In this document: piece by piece, positions 1 through 5,988 of the stretch
Position numbering within the stretch: the stretch's first letter is position 1
Layout of the letters: each line of letters begins with the position of its first letter
Origin: Chitinophaga pinensis
GTDB lineage: Bacteria > Bacteroidota > Bacteroidia > UKL13-3
DNA length: 6,639 nt
Reading direction: 5' to 3'
Assembly: GCA_945876985.1 (NCBI GenBank)
Contig: CAMCQX010000094.1
Span: forward strand, 1 to 6,639
Translations under genes and position numbers: made by a program
Notes under the pieces: model-generated
The model's input: only the letters and a program-made list of their open reading frames with translations
Databases searched by the model: none
What the model was told of the DNA's origin: nothing

Positions 1-1
1 T

Positions 2-40
2 GAAGGCGAAAAAGAAGGTCATAGCAAAGACAAAAAATAA
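2..40 (+). CDS. 3' end of an unidentified gene (partial)
   Basis: The window opens inside what looks like the tail of a plus-strand gene, because a strong terminator follows 23 bp after the stop. Read in this frame the last residues are EGEKEGHSKDKK, then TAA at 38-40. The next frame (3-44) is also open to its stop and reads KAKKKVIAKTKNN, so the true frame is undecided. Both tails are charged and low in complexity, and neither identifies a family. In many Bacteroidota mreBCD lies just before mrdA, but this fragment is too short to test for mreD, and the terminator shows that the gene is not in the mrdA operon. Confidence 0.35.
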   Translation, partial: EGEKEGHSKDKK

Positions 41-63
41 TTAAATAGATTAAGTTTTAATAT

Positions 64-92
64 AAAAAACACGCTCTCGGGCGTGTTTTTTT
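64..92 (+). terminator. Intrinsic terminator upstream of mrdA
   Basis: An 11-bp perfect stem pairs 64-74 with 81-91. The GC-rich core is CACGC/GCGTG, the loop is six bases (75-80), and the right arm runs into a T tract (86-92). The left arm begins with six A residues, so the hairpin would also have a T tract when read leftward and may act in both directions. It closes the partial gene at the window start and separates it from mrdA. Confidence 0.85.
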
Positions 93-198
93 GTTTATTC
101 ACATTATTCTTTTTAAAATAAATTTGATTGTTATTTAAATGTAAATAAAATGTTTTTAGTTTTAGCATTTAATTATCAAAACTTAATCATTAGCACCT

Positions 199-206
199 TA
201 CATTTG
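199..206 (+). promoter_or_regulatory. Bacteroidota-type -7 box of the mrdA-rodA operon
   Basis: TACATTTG matches the Bacteroidota -7 consensus TAnnTTTG exactly and is followed by C. It ends 21 bp before the ATG at 228, so a transcript would have a leader of roughly 10-20 nt. I see no TTG at a suitable distance upstream, so the -33 element is weak or absent. The box helps to choose the mrdA start, because an ATG at 150 would lie upstream of it. Confidence 0.55.
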
Positions 207-227
207 CCTTGCATTTTATTTGCAATA

Positions 228-2093
228 ATGGAAAGTCAAATCAAGCAAAAAATTTTATTCGGGGTGTTTCTTTTTATAGCATTAGTTTATGTTATCAGGC
301 TACTTACGTTACAAATATTTGACGATAGTTATGTTCGTTATGCGCAAAATAATGTTTTGCAAGAGCAAACAATTTATCCTGCCCGCGGATTATTAATGGA
401 CAGAAACAGCCAATTATTAGTATATAACGACAATATTTACGACTTATTTGTAATACCTGAACAGGTAAAAAAATTAGATACTGTTTCCTTTTGCCAAGTT
501 ATTGGCATTACCAAAGAAGAGTTTATAGCCAGATTTGAAAAAATAAAACGTTCGAAAGGCTATGCCATTTATAGGCCATCGGTTTTTGAAAAGCAATTAA
601 CAATTTCAACCTATGCAAAATTCCAAGAAATGCTTTTTGATTTTCAAGGATTTTTTGTGGATGTAAGAACCGATAGAAAATACAAATACAGCAATGCCGC
701 TCATATTATGGGTTATATAGGTGAGGTCACTGAAAAAACCATAGAAGCTTCGAACGGATATTACCGAATGGGTGATTTTATAGGAATTAGTGGTGTAGAA
801 AAAACTTATGAAAAAGAATTAGGCGGAATTAAAGGGGTTAGATATGTATTAGTTGACAGTAAAAGCAGAACACAAGGAAGGTATAAAGCGGGTGAATTTG
901 ACACAGCTGCCATTGCTGGTAAAAAAATAAACTTGACCTTAGATTTAAAACTTCAAGAGTTAGGCGAGCAGTTAATGCAAAACAAAATTGGAAGCGTAGT
1001 TGCAATAGAACCAAGCACTGGCGAAATTTTATCGATGGTGAGTAGTCCTGCATATGACCCCAATTTATTTGTAGGTCGCGACAGGGGAAACCATTACATG
1101 GAATTACTACGCGACCCAAGCAAACCATTATTTAACCGACCAATTGCAGCTCCTTATCCTCCAGGATCTATTTTTAAAGTTATTATGAGTTTAATAGGGC
1201 AGCAAGAAGAAGTACTTTTCCCAAACACGGAGTACTATTGCGGTGGAGGTTTTAATTCTGGCGGATTGCATGTTGGCTGTCACGCTCATGGTTCGCCATT
1301 ACCATTGCAAGGTGCAATAGCTGTAAGTTGTAACGCTTATTTTTGCCATGTATATAGAACAGTTGTAAACAATCCAAAATATCCAAAAGTAGAAAACGCT
1401 TATAATAAATTATACGATCATTTGGCAAGCTTTGGAATGGGCCGAAAATTGGGCGTAGATTTATATGGTGAAGGAACAGGATTTGTTCCAAAAGCTACTT
1501 ATTACGATAAAATTTATGGTCGAAATCATTGGCAAGCCTTAACCACTATATCATTAGGAATTGGGCAAGGAGAATTAGGAATTACACCTTTACAAATGGC
1601 CAATGCAACTGCTTTAGTGGCTAACCGTGGATATTATATAACACCACATATAGTTAGAAGAATTGAAAGCAGAAAAAATCCAAATCCTGAATATAATATT
1701 AAACATTGGTGTTCGGTTGATACCAGTTATTTTCCAGTTGTAATTAATGGAATGGAAGATGTGGTAAACCATGGAACAGCATACATAGCAAGAATTCCGG
1801 GAATAGCTATTTGCGGAAAAACAGGAACAGCGCAAAATCCACATGGTAAGGATCACTCTATATTTTTTGCTTTTGCACCCAAAGACAATCCAAAAATTGC
1901 CATAGCAGTAGTAGTGGAAAACGCTGGATTTGGAGCAACTTGGGCTGCGCCAATTGCCAGTTTAATGATAGAACAATATTTAACAAAAAAACACGATACT
2001 CGACCTGCATTAGTAGAACGAATGGTAAAAGGAAACTTAACACATAAACCAATTTTAAATGACTCAACAGCAACCAAAACCAGCGCACATTGA
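228..2093 (+). CDS. mrdA: Penicillin-binding protein 2, elongasome transpeptidase (class B PBP)
   Basis: This is the D,D-transpeptidase that crosslinks peptidoglycan during side-wall elongation, anchored in the inner membrane with its catalytic part in the periplasm. At 621 residues it is close to E. coli PBP2 (633). A short cytoplasmic tail is followed by one membrane helix (about 9-31). The N-terminal pedestal domain carries PARG (51-54) and DRN (58-60). The transpeptidase domain has all three active-site motifs: S314-x-x-K317 in PGSIFK, S367-C-N369, and K531-T-G533. I chose the ATG at 228 because it gives the standard N-terminus and lies just after a TAnnTTTG box; the in-frame ATG at 150 would add a second hydrophobic stretch and start upstream of that box. 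The last 35 bp overlap rodA, its functional partner. Unusual for PBP2 in general is a cluster of Cys and His residues (338-374) next to the SxN motif. Confidence 0.95.
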   Translation: MESQIKQKILFGVFLFIALVYVIRLLTLQIFDDSYVRYAQNNVLQEQTIYPARGLLMDRNSQLLVYNDNIYDLFVIPEQVKKLDTVSFCQVIGITKEEFIARFEKIKRSKGYAIYRPSVFEKQLTISTYAKFQEMLFDFQGFFVDVRTDRKYKYSNAAHIMGYIGEVTEKTIEASNGYYRMGDFIGISGVEKTYEKELGGIKGVRYVLVDSKSRTQGRYKAGEFDTAAIAGKKINLTLDLKLQELGEQLMQNKIGSVVAIEPSTGEILSMVSSPAYDPNLFVGRDRGNHYMELLRDPSKPLFNRPIAAPYPPGSIFKVIMSLIGQQEEVLFPNTEYYCGGGFNSGGLHVGCHAHGSPLPLQGAIAVSCNAYFCHVYRTVVNNPKYPKVENAYNKLYDHLASFGMGRKLGVDLYGEGTGFVPKATYYDKIYGRNHWQALTTISLGIGQGELGITPLQMANATALVANRGYYITPHIVRRIESRKNPNPEYNIKHWCSVDTSYFPVVINGMEDVVNHGTAYIARIPGIAICGKTGTAQNPHGKDHSIFFAFAPKDNPKIAIAVVVENAGFGATWAAPIASLMIEQYLTKKHDTRPALVERMVKGNLTHKPILNDSTATKTSAH

Positions 2094-3330
2094 TTGGATA
2101 AGTTTAACCCTTTATGTGGTTTTTGTTTTATCGGGATTGCTATGCATTTATGCTTCGGTTTTTAAAGAAACCAATCCAAATATATACGATATGGATATGA
2201 ATTACGGCAAGCAATTGTTATGGATTGTAATCTCTGCATTTATTGCTTTACTAATTTTACTGGTTGATGAAAAACTATTTTATGCATTTGCCTATGGCTT
2301 CTATGGCATCACAATAATTTTACTTTTAGCCACTTTTTTTATAGGTGTTGAAATTAAAGGAAGTAGCAGCTGGATTAGAATTGGGGGTTTTCAAATTCAG
2401 CCAGCTGAGTTTGCTAAGTTTGGAACAGCGTTAGCTTTAGCAAAATTCTTAAGTGGTTACAATATTAGTTTTAAGGATTTGAAAGTGAAATTGATTTGCT
2501 ATGCAATTATTGCCCTACCCATGGTTATTATTTTACTACAAAACGAAACAGGTTCAGCATTGGTTTTTGCTTCATTTTCGTTGGTTTTATACCGTGAAGG
2601 ATTACCTGGTTGGTTACTTATTGGAGGAGTTGGTTTAGCAGTTTTGGCAGTTTTGGCCTTGCTTTTTCCGCCACTTAATATTATTATATTTTTGGGAGTT
2701 TTAGGAGTTATTGTTTTAGTATTTGTTAGAAGAACAACATTACTTATATTCTTTACAATTGGCGTTGTGGCAATTTCAAGTATTTATGTAAGTACTGTAA
2801 ATTATGCTTTTGAAAATGTATTGCAAGCGCACCAAAGAACCAGGATAAATGTATTACTTGGCAAAGAAGTAGACTTAAAAGGTGCTGGCTATAATGTACA
2901 GCAATCGCTTATTGCAATTGGCTCTGGCGGTGCTTTTGGTAAAGGTTATTTAGAAGGAACTCAAAACAAATTTAGGTTTGTTCCTGAGCAAAGTACCGAT
3001 TTTATTTTTTGTACTATTGGGGAAGAATTCGGGTTTTTAGGATCCTTGATTTTTGTAATACTTTACATGCTTTTACTTTACCGATTACTAGTAATGGCCG
3101 AAAGACAAAGAAGTAAATTTAACCGTGTTTATGGCTATAGTATAATAGCCATTTTGTTCTTCCATTTTCTGATAAATATTGGAATGACATTGGGCTTAAT
3201 GCCTGTAATTGGAATTCCCCTCCCCTTTTTTAGTTATGGTGGTTCTGCATTATTAAGTTTTACTATTTTACTATTTATATTTATTCGTTTAGATGCAAAT
3301 AGAGTAAATGAGTTAAAAAGTTTTGAATAA
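2059..3330 (+). CDS. rodA: RodA, SEDS-family peptidoglycan glycosyltransferase
   Basis: RodA is the polytopic membrane enzyme that polymerises lipid II into glycan strands and works with PBP2 in the rod (elongasome) complex. SEDS hallmarks are present: W105 in the SSSWIRIG loop, QPAEFAKF (E117), GAGYNVQQS beginning at 275, PEQSTDFIF with D314 (the position of the essential Asp in characterised SEDS proteins), and near the C-terminus GMTLGLMPVIGIPLPF followed by SYGG (392-395). I count about 12 hydrophobic segments. At 423 residues it is longer than E. coli RodA (370), and the extra length is largely in hydrophobic sequence at about 183-245. ATG 2059 is the only reasonable start, since the next Met codons fall after the first membrane helix. 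It therefore overlaps mrdA by 35 bp, which suggests translational coupling. No Shine-Dalgarno sequence is visible. Confidence 0.95.
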   Translation: MTQQQPKPAHIDWISLTLYVVFVLSGLLCIYASVFKETNPNIYDMDMNYGKQLLWIVISAFIALLILLVDEKLFYAFAYGFYGITIILLLATFFIGVEIKGSSSWIRIGGFQIQPAEFAKFGTALALAKFLSGYNISFKDLKVKLICYAIIALPMVIILLQNETGSALVFASFSLVLYREGLPGWLLIGGVGLAVLAVLALLFPPLNIIIFLGVLGVIVLVFVRRTTLLIFFTIGVVAISSIYVSTVNYAFENVLQAHQRTRINVLLGKEVDLKGAGYNVQQSLIAIGSGGAFGKGYLEGTQNKFRFVPEQSTDFIFCTIGEEFGFLGSLIFVILYMLLLYRLLVMAERQRSKFNRVYGYSIIAILFFHFLINIGMTLGLMPVIGIPLPFFSYGGSALLSFTILLFIFIRLDANRVNELKSFE

Positions 3331-3438
3331 ATGAAGCGTTTTCTAAAACTTCAATATCCAATTTTTTCATTTTTAGAAATGCTACAATCACTTTTTGTGA
3401 TTTTTTCCGGATTAGAGATTAGTTTACCCACCAAATAA
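3331..3438 (+). CDS. Doubtful 35-codon ORF directly after rodA
   Basis: An ATG follows the rodA stop codon with no gap (TAA then ATG) and opens a 35-residue frame ending at TAA 3436-3438. It begins MKRFLKLQYPIF, then a hydrophobic middle (FLEMLQSLFVIFSG), and ends ISLPTK. The abutting start could allow re-initiation by ribosomes leaving rodA, and the product resembles a short membrane peptide. Against it, the sequence is very AT-rich and a hairpin with a T run (3386-3406) lies inside it. An ORF this short arises easily by chance. I recognise no family. Confidence 0.15.
   Translation: MKRFLKLQYPIFSFLEMLQSLFVIFSGLEISLPTK
3386..3406 (+). terminator. Weak hairpin with T tract after rodA
   Basis: AATCAC (3386-3391) pairs with GTGATT (3397-3402) across a TTTTT loop, and four further T residues follow. 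The stem is only 6 bp with two G-C pairs, so it is at most a partial terminator for mrdA-rodA transcripts ahead of the much stronger hairpin at 3453-3499. Confidence 0.3.
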
Positions 3439-3452
3439 TTAGTTTTTTTTGC

Positions 3453-3499
3453 TAAATAAAAAAGCCTTGATTTAAATTCAATCAAGGCTTTTTTATTTA
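3453..3499. terminator. Bidirectional terminator between rodA and the Crp/Fnr gene
   Basis: A perfect 20-bp stem pairs 3453-3472 with 3480-3499 around a 7-base loop. The core is GCCTTGATT/AATCAAGGC, flanked by A tracts on the left and T tracts on the right, so either strand yields a hairpin followed by U residues. It lies between convergent genes, and its right arm includes the stop codon (3497-3499) of the minus-strand regulator. It should end transcripts from both sides. Confidence 0.9.
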
Positions 3500-4219
3500 T
3501 ACGGTAGCGTGTGAAATTCGTTCTAACGCTTCTTTATTTATTATTTTTATTCTTTTTCCTTCAAAGTCAATATACTTATCAGATTTAAACTCTGAAAGCA
3601 ATCTAATTAAAGTTTCAGTAGCCGTTCCAACTATGTTAGCCAAATCCTCGCGAGGCAAACTAATAGGAATAACTGGTTCCTCCTCTACCGATTTGGTAGC
3701 AAAAGTTTGATGTAAATATAAAATGGTTTCAGCCACTCTTTCTCTTACACTTTTTTGAGCTAAACTTTGCACTTTTTCATTGTTTAAACCCATGTCGTGG
3801 CAAAGAGCTTTAAACATTTGTTTATTTATTTCGGCATTGCTTTGCAGCAAATCCAAGAAAACTTGGCGTGGAATAAAACAAGCAGTTACATCGTCAATAC
3901 AAGTGGCAGTAGCAGTTAAAGGTTCTTCGGCAATAACAGCACGGTAACCTAAAAACTCACCTTCTTTGGCAAAACGTAAAATTTGCTCTTTGCCAAAATT
4001 ATTACTACGAGTAATTTTAACAATTCCTTTTGTGATACAATATATTCCAAGCGGCAAATTATCTTCATAGAAAATGGCTTGTCCTTTTTTATATTGTCCA
4101 CATGACTTACCGGTACTAATTGCATGTCCTTCCTCTGGATTACAGAATTTCATAAATGAAATGGCTTTTGAGTCGCACATTTCGCATTCAAGCTTTACTT
4201 TTTGCATAGTAAAAAACAT
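3497..4219 (-). CDS. Crp/Fnr-family transcriptional regulator with cysteine-rich N-terminus
   Basis: A cytoplasmic dimeric DNA-binding regulator by family. The cyclic-nucleotide-binding-like beta-roll covers about 42-130 (YKKGQAIF, GIYCITKGIVKI, GEFLGYRAV), followed by a dimerisation helix and a C-terminal winged helix (about 155-230). The recognition helix carries E202-T-L-I-R206, the E--SR-like arrangement of FNR-type proteins. The N-terminus has C12-x2-C15-x10-C26-x13-C40, reminiscent of the Fe-S ligands of FNR although the spacing differs; C61, C107 and C114 are in the beta-roll. The cAMP-binding signature of CRP is not conserved (GYRAV in place of GEL, no Arg before SA), so cAMP is unlikely to be the ligand. 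A second Met at residue 5 (4205-4207) could be the true start, giving 236 residues. The gene follows the M61 peptidase on the same strand after 30 bp but has its own promoter-like box. Redox or oxygen sensing is an inference from the cysteines. Confidence 0.85.
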   Translation of the reverse strand: MFFTMQKVKLECEMCDSKAISFMKFCNPEEGHAISTGKSCGQYKKGQAIFYEDNLPLGIYCITKGIVKITRSNNFGKEQILRFAKEGEFLGYRAVIAEEPLTATATCIDDVTACFIPRQVFLDLLQSNAEINKQMFKALCHDMGLNNEKVQSLAQKSVRERVAETILYLHQTFATKSVEEEPVIPISLPREDLANIVGTATETLIRLLSEFKSDKYIDFEGKRIKIINKEALERISHATV

Positions 4220-4236
4220 TGGTTTAAATGATGTTT

Positions 4237-4265
4237 CAAATATAGAGAGCTAACGGCTTAACAAA
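4237..4265 (-). promoter_or_regulatory. Promoter of the Crp/Fnr gene
   Basis: On the minus strand TATATTTG (4244-4237) matches the Bacteroidota -7 consensus TAnnTTTG exactly. TTTG (4265-4262) lies 17 bp upstream and can serve as the -33 element, at the short end of the usual spacing. The box ends 17 bp before the ATG at 4219, giving a short leader. The -33 element is inside the last codons of the peptidase gene, so the regulator can be transcribed on its own even if peptidase transcripts also read into it. Confidence 0.55.
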
Positions 4266-5680
4266 AAATTAAATAGCAAATTATTTTCAGCATTTTTATT
4301 TTTTGTTAACTTATTATTATTAATTGAGCATTCAAAGTAAGTCAATATATTTTGTAAATCAGCTATTAAGTTATTTTTACCCCATATATTTTTGGTAAAA
4401 AATTGTTCAAAACTTTCTTGCCCATATTTTTCTAAAAGTGTTCGGTAATCATTTTCAGTGTAGCCTATATTATTTTTATAGAACAAATGATACAAATCGT
4501 GCATTACATTATCTAAGCTATATTTACCATTTGAGTTCTTAATGATGGTTAAATCGGCAATCATTGCAGCTAACATTCCTTCTATATAAATGCTTACTTT
4601 TCTGGCGGCTACTCCAGGCACATAACCATCGAGCCAAGTATCAAAACTTGATTCTGCCACTGAATAATTATGAATTCCTGGATTAGAAATATGACGTAAA
4701 AAATCATCATTCCAACTTTCAACATATTGATCCCAACTCCAAACTCCACTTCTTAGTAACATTAAATCGCCATAATAAGTGGTAATACCTTCATATATGT
4801 AACCCAAAGTACTGTAATTTTCTTTGGTAAAATCGTATGGCAACATGCTAGCTGGACGAATTCTTTTTACATTCCACATATGAAAAAGTTCGTGGCTGCT
4901 GATGGCTAGTAATGAATTGTAAAAATCATCGCGAAGCATGTTATTCCCTAATCCCATGGCAATAACGGTAGAGTTGGCATGTTCTACTCCATGCCTAAAT
5001 GCAGTAGGTAATATTTGATATAAAAAATGATAATCAGTGCAAGGAAATTCTTTGAAAATATCAATTTGTGACGCGGTATAAGCTTTTGTGTCGGCCTCTA
5101 ATTTTACAATATCTATTTCATGTTTGCCTTGAAACCAAAAATGAATATTGGAATTATTTACTTTAAATTCATGGTGTTGCAAGGTATTACTTGCTATAAA
5201 AGGACTATCGGCTAATTGATCAAAATTATTTGCAATTAAAATATTGTTTGAACTTGGCAGCTGGCACGCAATTTTATAATCGGCAGGAATGTTTAATTTT
5301 ACTTCAAATTGTTCTTCCATTTTACCCACTTCATACATAAAACAATGAACAGGATTTACATATAACTGTTCTTCATTGATAAAGCAAGCGCCAGCATCTA
5401 ATTGGTTTGCGTAATATTCATAGGAAACGGTAATTTCAGCATTCTTTTCTGAATTGTAAATTAACCAACTGTCTTTAGTTTGCTTCCTAACTTTAAGTTC
5501 ATTTCCATTTTTTGCCGTTGCTTTAAAGCAACGAATATTTTTGGCAAAGTTTGCTAACTCATATCTACCGGGCCTCCAAGCAGGAAGTTGCAGTAAAATT
5601 TCAGTTTTATTAGAAATGATTTTGGCTTCAATTTCAATAAAATTTTCAAAAGCCTTGTTTATTGATACTTGGTATTTCAT
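4250..5680 (-). CDS. M61-family (glycyl aminopeptidase-like) metallopeptidase lacking a PDZ domain
   Basis: A zinc metallopeptidase of the M61 family. The N-terminal M61 domain shows LPAWRPGRY (32-40) followed by FAKNI. The catalytic domain has H263-E-L-F-H267 followed by MWNVKRIRP, the family signature, and E297 in YEGITTYYGD is the likely third zinc ligand. There is no signal peptide, so a cytoplasmic location is likely. I chose ATG 5680 because MKYQVSI is the usual family N-terminus; ATG 5707 would add nine residues and overlap the divergent gene. At 476 residues it is about 100 short of typical members: it stops after the helical part of the catalytic domain with a lysine/asparagine-rich tail (NNNKLTKNKNAENN), where a PDZ domain normally follows. 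The catalytic residues are intact, so it may be active. Family members cleave peptides with N-terminal glycine or alanine; the substrate here is unknown. Confidence 0.88.
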   Translation of the reverse strand: MKYQVSINKAFENFIEIEAKIISNKTEILLQLPAWRPGRYELANFAKNIRCFKATAKNGNELKVRKQTKDSWLIYNSEKNAEITVSYEYYANQLDAGACFINEEQLYVNPVHCFMYEVGKMEEQFEVKLNIPADYKIACQLPSSNNILIANNFDQLADSPFIASNTLQHHEFKVNNSNIHFWFQGKHEIDIVKLEADTKAYTASQIDIFKEFPCTDYHFLYQILPTAFRHGVEHANSTVIAMGLGNNMLRDDFYNSLLAISSHELFHMWNVKRIRPASMLPYDFTKENYSTLGYIYEGITTYYGDLMLLRSGVWSWDQYVESWNDDFLRHISNPGIHNYSVAESSFDTWLDGYVPGVAARKVSIYIEGMLAAMIADLTIIKNSNGKYSLDNVMHDLYHLFYKNNIGYTENDYRTLLEKYGQESFEQFFTKNIWGKNNLIADLQNILTYFECSINNNKLTKNKNAENNLLFNFLLSR

Positions 5681-5685
5681 ATTTG
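5655..5685 (+). promoter_or_regulatory. Possible promoter of the small membrane protein gene
   Basis: TTG (5655-5657) lies 20 bp upstream of CATATTTG (5678-5685), which matches TAnnTTTG at all but the first base. Both elements are inside the 5' end of the divergent peptidase gene. Transcription would begin only a few bases before the ATG at 5695, so the mRNA would be nearly leaderless. The position and spacing are right, but the -7 box is imperfect. Confidence 0.35.
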
Positions 5686-5697
5686 TTGCAAAATATG
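5678..5697. repeat. Imperfect inverted repeat spanning two divergent start codons
   Basis: CATATTTG (5678-5685) and CAAAATATG (5689-5697) form inverted arms, differing by one extra A, around TTG. The outer ends of the arms are the start codons themselves: the complement of CAT (5678-5680) starts the M61 peptidase and ATG (5695-5697) starts the small membrane protein. The left arm also contains the near-consensus -7 box for the rightward gene. The symmetry may be chance in AT-rich DNA, or it may be a protein-binding site. Confidence 0.4.
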
Positions 5698-5943
5698 AAC
5701 ATAGCAATAATAACCACCATTTTTTCTGTAATAATGTTATTAATTTTTACAGGACTTTCATTAATAAAAACACAAAACATCACATTGCAACTTGTAAGTG
5801 TGGTAGTTACCGCCTTTTGCATTGGCGTTATTACGTGTATTATTATAGTAAATTACGACAATAAATCAGCTTTAATTTGGCCAGGATTATATGTAATTAT
5901 GATCATTAATAAAGTGATTGAAATAAATAAAAATCTTCGCTAG
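5695..5943 (+). CDS. Small three-helix membrane protein of unknown function
   Basis: An 82-residue, strongly hydrophobic protein that I do not recognise. Three membrane segments can be seen: about 2-24 (IAIITTIFSVIMLLIFTGL), about 30-53 (LVSVVVTAFCIGVITCIII) and about 58-74 (ALIWPGLYVIMIINKV), with a basic C-terminus (EINKNLR). It is presumably an inner-membrane protein. ATG 5695 is preferred because it gives a complete first helix; an internal ATG at 5734 would cut that helix short. It diverges from the M61 peptidase with 14 bp between start codons and is followed after 45 bp by the LolA gene on the same strand, so the two may be co-transcribed. The length, clean hydrophobic pattern and fit between flanking genes favour a real gene. 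Confidence 0.6.
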   Translation: MNIAIITTIFSVIMLLIFTGLSLIKTQNITLQLVSVVVTAFCIGVITCIIIVNYDNKSALIWPGLYVIMIINKVIEINKNLR

Positions 5944-5988
5944 TAAATTTTTATAGTAGCTTCACTCAAAAACCAATAATATTGCACC

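Noticed and set aside
150..227. ATG at 150 as the start of mrdA, adding 26 residues
   Set aside because: The extension is a hydrophobic stretch not expected in PBP2, and it would begin upstream of the exact -7 box at 199-206. The ATG at 228 gives the normal N-terminus.
838..2088. Several minus-strand ORFs of 74-96 codons inside mrdA
   Set aside because: They lie antisense to a full-length, motif-complete gene, have no domain features, and two overlap each other in different frames; they are shadows.
3241..3380. A minus-strand frame reading MKKLDIEVLENAS and onward into the end of rodA
   Set aside because: It looks protein-like in its first residues but is short, lies past the terminator of the regulator, and runs antisense into the conserved rodA coding sequence.
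3467..3485. TTGAT and ATCAA half-sites resembling an FNR box
   Set aside because: They are 9 bp apart instead of 4 and are simply the stem of the bidirectional terminator, at the 3' ends of both genes.
5681..5707. ATG at 5707 as the peptidase start
   Set aside because: It adds MLCSYFATN, which has no counterpart in the family as I know it, and would overlap the divergent gene; MKYQVSI at 5680 fits better.
5541..5864. 107-codon plus-strand ORF across the peptidase start and the small gene
   Set aside because: Its first half is antisense to the conserved M61 N-terminus, and its second half is out of frame with the hydrophobic small protein; the composition looks random.
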